DNA of 64,000 nt from Ipomoea triloba. Its lineage: Eukaryota; Streptophyta; Magnoliopsida; Solanales; Convolvulaceae. The DNA lies in assembly GCF_003576645.1 (NCBI RefSeq), contig NC_044920.1:566289-630288 (forward strand). Direction: 5' to 3'. The translations under genes were made by a program, and so were the position numbers. Of this stretch, positions 48,339 through 58,600 are shown in pieces. The stretch's first letter is position 1; the number at the start of each line of letters is the position of its first letter. The notes under the pieces are model-generated. The model saw only the letters and a list, made by a program, of their open reading frames with translations. It was not told where the DNA came from and ran no database searches.

Positions 48339-50422
48339 TCAAGGATCTTGATTGCATGAGGATGTTGCAGAAGGATCAATCGAACTTGTTGAAGGCTTGC
48401 TGAATGGTTCTGGACCAGGAGGTGTCAGATCGGCGGGTAGCACAACACGGACCTCTTCCCAGTCGTCCGGAAGGGCAGCCTCCAGTGTGCGATACAAGTT
48501 TTGTTGCATCCCCTTTTTTCCCTTGTGGTATCCCCAGCCAGCCACCCTACGGAGCATCTTTGATATCACTGGATCATCCCGAAACATGTGGAATAGAGGT
48601 AGAGCAGCTTCCTCAGATGGGCACAGAGTAGAGAGCAGACCAGGTATTTCGGTCGGATGAGAGGCGAAATGAGCAATGGCGTCCCTGCGAAACTGATCGG
48701 ATTTCGGATATTGCTTTAAAGATTCCTCCAACTGGGCCACCCGCGCGCGATAAGACTCAAGTTGGTTTTCCAAATCCCTCATCGTGGCTTTAAATGCTTG
48801 TGACTCTTCTTCCCGCTTCATGGCATATAGTTGACACCGCATGAATAGCTCGGTGCTTGTGTTTGCAACCTGCCACACGATCACGCACAAATAAAAAAAA
48901 AAAAGAGGATGTAGAGAGCCAGAACGATTGACAATCAGAGGAGAAATACGTACGTAGGATAAGTGTTGGGCCATCTTTGCGGCGACCTCTTCATTGGTAT
49001 CACTGACGACACTCGCAGGTGGGGGGCCTAGCTCGGACAGTAGGTTGAACATTTTTGGTAGATCAGCCGTCCCACGAACGAGTGCACGTACGTGAGGGGG
49101 TCCCTCTTCCGCAAGTCGAGGCATCTCACGATTGGTTGCGAGTGTACTACCAGGAACCTTAGTTTCAACCTCAACCTCACCTAGAGGACGCTTGCCCAAT
49201 GACGTAGAAGGAACTGGAGCGATAGAAGAACTAGACGGAGGGGGTCCAATGGGTAACTGGTCGGTCTCGTGGTGGTCAGATGGTGCGGACTTCCTTTTCA
49301 GAGTGATCTTCGATGATTGAGACTGATCAATACCGAATGACGACTTCCCCCCAGCACCTACAAATTCCTCAAGGTCAGGGTCAAGGTCCATTGCTAGATG
49401 ACCTGCAAGATAAGTAACAAAACAAGTGAGGAATCAAAGGCAATAACAAAGCAGATTGCATAATGTCACACGTCCAACTCACCATCTGGGACAACCTGAC
49501 GTTGAACCCCATACATCGGAGGGGGTAGATGAGCTGCAGCCAATGCCTCTGGAGAGTGATAATTATCCCAAGAATAGCACTCCGATGAAATCTTCTCGAC
49601 TGCATCCTTGATCTCTAAAGTCTCAGGTGGTAGCACGCACTTGCGCATTCGATGAGACCACTCATTTTTGAAAGGCACCCCGTCTTTCAAAAACACTCGA
49701 AGAAACTTCCCCCTCCACTTACGGTTGTTATCAGGCAGACCAGAAACTTTTCCAAACAACCCGCGACATTGAATGATCACGAAGCTGGGGTGGCAATTCT
49801 TCCCCATAGTCTTTACAAGATGGAGGAAGTTGAACAAATCGATCGTGCAAGGAACTTGATGACGTGCACAAATTTGAGGGAAGCACGCAAGTATACGATG
49901 ACCATTTGGCGCCACTTGGCTTGGAACTATGCCATAATAATTCACAAAATCAACAAGGAAAGGATCAAGGGGGATACGCATACCAGCTTTCAGCGAATCC
50001 AGATGGACACCTATCCATTTCTTGTAATGACAAGAAACGATGTTAGTCAGGCGTCGGTCAACCTCGTAACGGATCCCTTCTCCAATCAAATCTGCAAGTT
50101 GCTCCTCCTCCTTGGGAGATATTTCAACCGGAGTGGCAAAAGCTCCTTTGGGATCCAACTCGACGTAATCACCACTTGGCGTGATACTTTTGCTCGTCGA
50201 GGTTTCTTTCACCTTGCTCGAAGTGGAGTCGTCCGTTTGGATTTTCCTTTTCTTCAAAAGAATTTGTGAAGGGACAGATTGTGTGGGGGCGACAGGACGA
50301 GCCCTCACTTGTTGAGCATCGTCAGAACGATTCGGTGACCCACCCTCGGACACACAAAATTCATCCTCAATCAAATCATCATAATCATGGGCAAAAACGT
50401 TTTGGCTATCATCTTGCGACAT
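48339..50422 (-). CDS. Antisense spliced gene of the Tat element (putative gypsy-type transposon domain, PF04195-like)
   Basis: Three coding exons on the minus strand (50422-49483, 49402-48954, 48869-48339) with GT-AG introns join in frame to 639 aa. The start chosen is the ATG of MSQDDSQN, because a leader intron appears to end right before it (GTGTAG, one base, ATG). An ATG 36 bp upstream is in the same frame but would lie inside that intron. About residues 115-240 contain RIPLDPFLVDFVNYYGIVPS and QVAPNGHRILACFPQI, the pattern of the plant putative gypsy type transposon domain, function unknown. A coiled coil (KREEESQAFKATMRDLENQL onward) lies in exon 3. The last intron is a multiple of three here and reads through as open frame. 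A TATA box lies upstream. Reverse-strand genes before the 3' LTR are known in Tat elements; whether this is expressed is not shown. Confidence 0.78.
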
Positions 50423-50509
50423 GCTACACAAGTAAGGATGCGAGCAAATCAACAACAACGGTAAACCGTCAATATCAACAAGTAGTATGTTTTTTATCTT
50501 TGGGAACCA

Positions 50510-50555
<46 letters not shown>

Positions 50556-50644
50556 TACTTGGTTAGAGTAGCTCAAGTTGGTAGTTGGTGTGCTTGAAGA
50601 TGTGCAAGGGGGCTTGAAGTGAAAAAAATGAGAAGGGAGAAGGG

Positions 50645-50652
50645 TATTTATA
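50645..50652 (-). promoter_or_regulatory. TATA box of the antisense gene
   Basis: TATAAATA on the minus strand, about 220 bp upstream of the antisense start codon. It is followed by a leader with a GTAAGT donor (about 50558-50563), a long T tract and a GTGTAG acceptor (50424-50429). Confidence 0.65.
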
Positions 50653-50872
50653 GAGAAAACAATGGGCCTTGAAAAATGATGGGCCTTAGTGAAGTAATGG
50701 GCTTAAAAAAAAATATGGATTGCTCTAGCTTATGGAAACCCAAAGATGGCATGTTGCATGGAGAAGGAAATTGTAGACCGACATGAGAGAAGATTGTCCA
50801 TGATGTAGCCGACCGAAGAAGATGGCGAGAAAACATTTTCACTTCTCAAACCCGACAATTCTCGCGGATTCA

Positions 50873-50885
50873 AGAAGTGGGGGAC
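50873..50885 (+). other. Polypurine tract
   Basis: AAGAAGTGGGGGA, a few bases before the 3' LTR, is the expected primer site for plus-strand DNA synthesis. Confidence 0.75.
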
Positions 50886-50888
50886 TCG

Positions 50889-51652
50889 TGATGGGTAAAT
50901 ACGCAATTGGACTACGCGCGCACTTTGCCACCCTACTTGACAACCACTCGGTCGGTCCGCATCGACCACTCTACATTCCGTCGACATCCACTCGGTCGGT
51001 CCGCATCCACCACTCTACACTCCGTCGACAACCACTCGGTCGGTCCGCATCCACCACTCTACACTCCGTCGACAACCACTCGGTCGGTCCGCATCAACCA
51101 CTCTACACTCCGTCAACAACCACTCGGTCGGCCTATTATCATCCTACGGGCGACTTATTGCCACCCTACGGGCAGCCTACTAAGGAGCTAGGAGATTCCG
51201 AATTATAGGAATCATTTGAGCTCCCCGAAGATTCTAATCGTTTGCAATGCTCGAGGCGACAAGTGATGGCATTTTGTGAGTAATTGCTCTGCCACCTCGA
51301 GCACGTCACGGAGATCCTGCAGAGCGACTGTTCAAGGTGACCAATGCCGACATGACACGTCAGACCATCCGCATGTCATCCGTTGAGTACTCACGTGACC
51401 TGCTTAGTATAAATAGGGGGATCACACCCCTCATTTGGGGGAGGGAGAACTCATCAGTACTAGACTAATACACTTGCGATTTGATCATCATCTTTCTCTT
51501 GCTTACTTTTTATTACTGTTCGTCACTCGTAGAGCGATATAGCTTCGAACCGTTCAGTCGTCGACCGGTGACCCACCGAGCGACATCCTTCACCACCCGT
51601 AGCACACGTATTCGTAGCGTAATCGTAGACCCCGTTTACATTAACGCTATCA
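50889..51652 (+). repeat. 3' LTR (764 bp)
   Basis: It matches the 5' LTR but has four full 44-bp units instead of seven. It begins TGATGGG and ends CTATCA, then the ATAAG target duplication. Confidence 0.95.
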
Positions 51653-51714
51653 ATAAGGTAGCTGGAAATTAATTTTATTTCTGGTAGGTAGTACTGTAGT
51701 AGATCAGATACTAA

Positions 51715-52776
51715 GGGGTCGTTTGGTTCACGGAATCTTAGATTACCTCAGGTAATAGGATTACCTGCAAGAAGGTAATGTGAGATTATGGGAATGTAAG
51801 ATTACCTGATGTTTTTGGTTAAAGTTGTAGGAATATAATATTAATTTGTTTGGTTGAAGGTTATGTTTTAGGTTATANCTTTTTAATTCTTGCCTTCAGT
51901 CATATAATAGCCCAATTTTCATCAACCAACCATTCGACCATGACCAGCAACTTAGACCACAACAGCAATTAAAATCAATGCAATTTCAGCAGATGAATAA
52001 AAGAAGGGGTTGTTATGCCGTGGACCCAGGTCCACCTTGCAAGGTGAACTTGGGTCTACATTCATATATACTATACATTATATTCACATACACTATACTT
52101 TACATTCACAATTTGTAAACTCCACATTTACACATTATAGGATTATATGTTTAGTAAGTATATTATCACTGTTATGCATTCACACATTCAAAACTCTATA
52201 TTCACAGGTTCTATACTCCACATTTACACATTACAAGGCTACAAGTTGCTAGAACTTCTTAACTCTATTACAGATTCACACATGCATAACTCTACATTCA
52301 CGATTTCTATACTCCATATTCACAATTTGAAACCTTCATATTCACACATTTCTGGGCAACTCTACATTCACACAATCATAAATCTACATTCACGATTTCT
52401 ATACTCTACATTCACACTTTGAAACCTCTACATTCACACATTTTTGGACAACTCTATATTCAGCAATATGTTTACTTAAAAAAAAAAAAGGACGTAGTTT
52501 TAGACCCAAGTCCACCTTGCAAGGTGGACCTGGGTCCACAGCATAATTTGCCTAAAAGAAGGATACTTGAGGGCAATTTTGAAATATTAAAAAGTAATCT
52601 CACATTACCTAACAAAAACTTGGTAATCACTTCACCTCAAACATACCCTCATTTCCTATGTGGCAGTCATCTTATATTACTTAGCATCTCACATTACCTA
52701 AACCAAACATGGTAATCTAATATTACCTTCCTCAGATTACCAAGGTAATGTTAGATCCCCTGAACCAAACGCCCCC
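51715..52776. mobile_element. PIF/Harbinger-type MITE carrying a nested MITE
   Basis: The left end GGGGTCGTTTGGTTCA and the right end TGAACCAAACGCCCCC are inverted. TAA is duplicated (51712-51714 and 52777-52779). Inner arms repeat AGATTACCTCAGGTAAT and its inverse. Removing the nested element (52008-52552) leaves about 510 bp. One N lies at 51878. Confidence 0.8.
52008..52552. mobile_element. Palindromic-end MITE (family member 8, best preserved)
   Basis: Exact 10-bp duplication TAAAAGAAGG (51998-52007 and 52553-52562). The inverted ends run about 50 bp. The left starts GGTTGTTATGCCGTGGACCC, and the right, inverted, GGCAAATTATGCTGTGGACC. Both contain the palindromes GTGGACCCAGGTCCAC and CCTTGCAAGG. 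The core is a degenerate array of ACTCTACATTCACAATTTCT-like units. It is nested inside the PIF-type MITE, so it is younger than that element. Confidence 0.88.
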
Positions 52777-52876
52777 TAAGATCAATCACAATAGTGATTT
52801 TTCATAATTTTAAAGGAAAAACATGACTTATGTAGAGGAGAAGAGAGAAAAGTTGGGATCTTCCTATAAGAATGAT

Positions 52877-53041
52877 CAATCATTATTGTGTGGACTAAAA
52901 ATAAAAAGTACATTATTTTTGTATAATGTACTTTTTATGTACCTACAGTACAAAAATAATGTACCTTCAGTACAAAAATAATGTACTTTTTATTTTTGGT
53001 CCACATAGCTATGTGGACCATGGTCCATGCAATAATTTACC
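52877..53041. mobile_element. Palindromic-end MITE (family member 9)
   Basis: Flanks AAGAATGAT (52868-52876) and AAGAACGAT (53042-53050) are a 9-bp duplication with one mismatch. The left end is CAATCATTATTGTGTGGACT. The right end has TGTGGACCATGGTCCATGCA then ATAATTTAC. The core repeats AAAAAGTACATTATTTTTGT in both orientations. Confidence 0.75.
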
Positions 53042-53273
53042 AAGAACGATTTTTGTGGGGCCTGCTAGGAGAGAGAAAAGGGTAAGGAGAGGTGTAGCGG
53101 CGTGCCTGGGCTGCAAAAATTGCACCTAGTCGGGCGCGTGTAGTGCGCGTCCGCTACTCTATTTTTTCGCGTCAAACTTGCTTTTTATTCTTTTTTTCTC
53201 TCTTTTTCCTTCTTCTCTCTTTCATCTCTCTCCTAATTGGCACCTCAAACACCTCACCCGCCTCCCCCGCAAA

Positions 53274-53318
<45 letters not shown>
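53274..53318. repeat. (AAT)n microsatellite
   Basis: Fifteen or so uninterrupted ATA units after a CT-rich stretch. No gene was identified between 53050 and the MLH1 promoter. Confidence 0.9.
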
Positions 53319-53970
53319 TGAGGATGCCCTAATTCAAGCACTAACCTCGTACTCTAGACTCTTCTCGATTGGATAACTCCACCATGCTATTTTGATCATT
53401 ACAACGTTTCATGTAATGAAAATGTATATATATATTGCAGCGGGTTACGTGAAAAAATAAATTTACGCGAAACGACATCATTTTTGAACTATGGCCCACA
53501 CGGCTATAATAACTATTATGAGGCATAATGGTATGACACCTTGGACAATGACTTAGGAAACATGGGGCATAAATGGTATGATGACCGGAGCATCCTCAAT
53601 AATCCAAGATTTTGCACAAGTTTTAAGAATCTAAGTAGTAAAAAAAGGTAGGGAAAAAGAAAAAAAAAACAATTAATGAGGGTGTTCGCCAGTTGACGCA
53701 TACTTAGAACACTTCGTGATCTAACAAATAACAACTAAATATAAACATGTATTACATTAAAAATAAATATGTATAGTAATACTATAGTCCACATTATTTA
53801 ACAATTAACCGTCTTTACTGAAACATCCCTCTAAAATTTTATGATGTTATTTATTTATTTATTATTCATTGTTTTCTTATTGGGCTAAGCAGTTTAGGAT
53901 TGACCATTTCACTGCATCAACAATAGGCCCAAAGGCCCAATATTATTTTCCTGTATTTTCTTCTCTCTTA

Positions 53971-53981
53971 TTTGGCGCCAA
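53971..53981 (+). promoter_or_regulatory. Candidate E2F site upstream of MLH1
   Basis: TTTGGCGCCAA, a perfect palindromic E2F consensus, lies 60 bp before the MLH1 start codon. E2F drives many plant S-phase and DNA-repair genes. No binding data are available here. Confidence 0.6.
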
Positions 53982-54040
53982 CACATCAGTAAAAACCCTT
54001 CCACTGTAACTAACAACGAAGACAGTACGGTTCCGACGCC

Positions 54041-55611
54041 ATGGAAGCTCAACCGGAGCTACCTTCTACTGAAGTAGACACGGAAATGGAAGTAGAGGAC
54101 GACCAAATTCCACCTTCGAATTCCAAGGACCCGCCTCCGATTCTCCGCCTCGACCAGTCTGTGGTGAACAGAATCGCCGCTGGAGAGGTCATCCAGCGAC
54201 CGGTCTCCGCCGTGAAAGAGCTTGTGGAGAACAGCCTCGACGCTGGCTCCACCTCAATCTCCGTCGTTGTCAAAGACGGCGGCCTCAAACTCATCCAAGT
54301 CTCCGATGATGGCCACGGCATTCGCGTATGCCCTCACCTTCCCTGGCTTGCTTTAAAATGTAGCGTGTAATGAATAGCTTTCGCGGATATAATGAAAGAA
54401 CTCGGAGAAAGTAGCTCTCGGATACGAGAATTCATGAGTAATTTCTTTTAGTTTTAGCATTTATTCTGTTCTGTAAATAACCTGAGCTTCTGGCCAATAT
54501 AATGTGTAAATAGAAGCTGAAAATTTGAAGGACTAACTTGCAAGTGTTCTATCTGTGTTTACGGTAACTGATGTATGTTATCAATTCGTGAAATTTACCC
54601 AATTTCCCCTTTCTGATATTGAATTTTCTTATTCTTGTGTTTGTCTCTAGAAAGAGGATATGCCAATATTATGTGAGAGACATACAACATCCAAGTTGAG
54701 TAAGTTTGAGGATTTGCAATCGATCAAATCGATGGGGTTCAGAGGAGAGGCATTGGCTAGCATGACCTATGTAGGTCATGTAACAGTTACCACCATTACC
54801 ACGGGTCAGTTGCATGGTTACAGGTACTACTGCTAATAGTTTTCAGGAATATCAGGAGTTTATTAACCAGCTAAAAGTTTATTCACTAGATACTTGTATA
54901 AATTCTTTCATTTTGTTCCCAGGCTCCATACTTGTATCCGTAAAATTTTCTCTTCAGGATTTCTGTTGTCATAAAGGACTGTAGTATGATAGAATGTGGC
55001 TTTTCTGTAATTGTTCTATTTGTCTGACCTCTTTTCTTGTTGATTACTCTAAATCCTTTAGTTCTGATGGCAGTAGTGATTTTCTATCGTTTAGTTTTCC
55101 TGATGTATAATATTTATCAACTTATGTATTTTAGTTGACTTTTAGGGCAACATATAGAGATGGTGTAATGGAAGATGAACCAAAAGCATGTGCAGCTGTA
55201 AAGGGTACTCAAATAATGGTATGATTTTGACATCTCAGCATTCCTCTGCCAGATCCTCTCTTGAAGTTTCATTCTTGACTAGATGTAGTTTATTTAGGCC
55301 CCGAGAATCAGTTTTAATGATGTGGAGAGATTTAAAGAACTTAATACATATGTATATGCATATATATGTTTTAAACAAATAGAGTACAAGAGAAATTTCC
55401 AATAATGTTGACTAATGGCCATTTCTCCTTTCAATTTAACTTTTGAAGAGGAGTTGGTTCACATTATGGAAGCTCCACCCTAAATCAGGAACTGCAGTAA
55501 CTCTTTCTGTCGTTCTCAGCAGTCAGCTCAACTAAGCCTTAGTCTAACTAGGCAACTATAGTTATGCACTTGTGCGTTTTGCCTATAGTTATTTTTTATA
55601 ACACATTCAAT

Positions 55612-55680
<69 letters not shown>

Positions 55681-58600
55681 TATTTATTTATATGTCATAT
55701 ATACATTATGATAATTTTTCCTTGTTTTTCCTCAGATTGAAAACTTATTTTATAATATGGCTGCTCGGAGGAAAACGCTTCAGAACTCTGCTGATGACTA
55801 TCCAAAAATTGTGGACCTCATTAGTAGGTTTGCCATTCATCATACAGATGTGAGCTTCTCTTGCAGAAAGGTTGGTGTTCTTTTGGGTAATTATGGCTAT
55901 TATCACTCTTTACCTTAGCCCTTTTTCTGCTTTTTAAGCACGGTGTAACACTGGCTCATTGTTACATTACTTTGATGCAGCACGGAGCTGCGAGAGCTGA
56001 TGTTCACTCAGTTGCAACACCCTCAAGACTTGACGCAATACGATCAGTTTATGGTGTGTCAGTTGCACGAAATCTGGTCAAAATTGATGTTTCTGATAAT
56101 GATCCATCAAATTCAGTTTTTGAGATGGATGGATTCATTTCCAATGCTAATTACATTGCAAAGAAGATTACCATGGTGCTTTTCATCAATGGTATGCACT
56201 ATTATTCTGATCATTGAAGATAATAATTGGTTTCTTGAAGCTTTTATACCAATTTTATAATCTGTTTGTAACTGTTAAACATGACCACTTAAGAAAAGAT
56301 TGTCCTTTCTTGTTTCTTTTTGCACGTGGACATTTTAAAATGGGTATTATGACTTACATAACAATACAACATACGTTTTATACATTTGATGGTTTGCTAT
56401 TGGTAGATATTCATATTCTTTTACTTAGCACCCTATCTCATGTTTTTCACTGCTATTTTCACTCTTATTAAGCTAAACAATCATTCTTTTGTTTTTTTTT
56501 TTTTTCTTGGCCAAAGAGTGGAGCTCAATGGCCTTTTTTTTTTTGTTTTTTTTTCAATTTTCCTGCTCATGTTTTGTTAAATTGAATGGTCTATGAAGTC
56601 TAGACTGTTTCTCTACTATATTTTTTTCCTAAAGAAGATCTTTCGTTTCTTTATTTTCTTTTCCAGACAGACTTGTAGATTGTGGTGCTCTCAAGAGGGC
56701 AATTGAAATAGTTTATGGTGCAACATTGCCTAAAGCATCAAAACCATTTGTGTATATGTCAATCACTTTACCCCCTGAGCATGTTGATGTGAATGTACAC
56801 CCCACAAAGAGAGAGGTATTGATGATTGTGCTGTTAGTTTCTTTAAGTGATGCTCGTGGGAAGGTCTACTCCCACCTCTGTTTCCCATTTCTTTCCCTTC
56901 AAAATTTTCTCTCTCAGATTTAAGAATTGCTATTATTTATGTTTTATATAATAAGTTTTATACTTTAGGAGTGTTGAGTGTTGTGTTTAATAAACAGGTT
57001 AGCCTTTTGAACCAAGAGGTTATTATTGAGAAGATACAATCTGTGGTGGAATTGAAGCTGAGAAGTTCCAATGAGTCAAGGATATTCCAAGAGCAGGTAA
57101 TCATAAGAAATCTTTTGGAAAGTAACATGTGATATTGATATTGATCCATGATCTTGAATGTGAAAATACTCTCCTGCTTTACAGTAGAACTACCATAGTA
57201 CCATGTGCCAATGCAAAATCAAAAGTGAAATATCAATTTCAAGTGAAACATTAGTTCATCAAAAGTGATCACTGTATGCGGACATTAGTGCATTCTAAGT
57301 GAACGCTATTTTTTTTAAAGAAGTGACCATTATTTTAAGAATTGAAAATAAAACAGTAGTTTATCCAAAGTGAAAACCCAACTCATTCAAGGTAAATATT
57401 GCTCTCACAACACAGAGCACAGTGTGCAATGATGCATGGTAGTTTTTTTATGTGTACTTTTGTGGACATTACATTTCTGAGAGCATAGTCACTTATTCAG
57501 AATAAACTTTATACTTTTGGATCTTCATTTATTCCTGAAGTTAATCCTAAATCCTTGCATGTTTCATTATGAGTCATACTCTGCATGCCATCTTTTTCTT
57601 TTTCTAACATTATGCTCTATTTCTAATATGGTGCAGACAATGGATCCTTCTTCATCTAGTCCTTTGGCTACGAACCAAGATTCACAAAAAGATCCCTCCA
57701 AATCTGGTATAGTGGATATATTCCCAATTTATCCTTGAATTATGGAGAAATGTACTTGATCTGATGTGTAGAATTGTTCTGACTTTTTAGATTTTATCTT
57801 TGTTATAATCCAATTAGCTAATCTTGCCTGTTACAGTGATAAAATCACAAAAAACTCCAGTTCATAAAATGATAAGGACAGATTCACTGGATCCTGCCGG
57901 AAGGTTGCATGCGTACTTGCAAATCAAGCCTTCTAATAATACAGAAAGAAGTTCTTGCTTGACTTCTGTGAGGTAGAATTAATCTTCTGTGCATGTATAT
58001 ATTCATGCATATATCAACTTGACTTAACAAGTAAATTTTAGATGATTATAAAGAGAGAGAGAGACATAAATGTGAACTTTAGTGACTTTGCTGTAGCCAC
58101 TCATGGCATATCCTTATGTAAAGAACTGGCATTGTAGGTCTTCTATCAGACAAAGGAGAAACCCTAAGGAGACTGCTGATCTTACTAGCATTCAAGAGCT
58201 CATTAATGAGATTGATTCTACCTGTCATTCTGGTATGTGCCAATATATTAAACCATACTGATGATCAAATCAGCCTTTGATTTCTACCAATTTAAAATTC
58301 TGTATCCTCGTAGGTTTGCTGGACACTGTAAGGGGCTGCACATACATTGGGATGGCGGATGATGTTTTTGCTCTGCTTCAACACAATACTCACCTTTATC
58401 TTGCAAATGTAATTAACTTGAGGTAATTCTTTTAGTCAAATTAAATAAACACAAGCATTTTGCAGGTGTGAATATGTGAGTATGTGACTTTGTAATTGGG
58501 AAGGGAGGAAAGCATTGAGTACCATTGTCTCAATCTATAGAGGTTTCCTTAATTGGGTATGATGATGCATACTATTTTACTGATTTATTTACTGCGTTTG

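Larger units (their letters stand above)
38566..51652 (+). mobile_element. Complete Ty3/gypsy LTR retrotransposon, Tat-type, 13.1 kb
   Basis: It is flanked by the 5-bp target duplication ATAAG (38561-38565 and 51653-51657). The LTRs begin TGATGGG and end CTATCA. Order: 5' LTR, primer-binding site, gag-pol in one frame, antisense gene region, polypurine tract, 3' LTR. Two consecutive RNase H domains in Pol and a reverse-strand gene next to the 3' LTR are features known for the Tat lineage of plant Ty3/gypsy elements. Apart from repeat-unit number, I saw only two base differences between the LTRs (near 39250 and 51440), so the insertion is young. Confidence 0.95.

Noticed and set aside
55146..55382. 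64-aa frame in MLH1 exon 3 and intron 3
   Set aside because: It is in a different frame from the MLH1 exon and has no domain.
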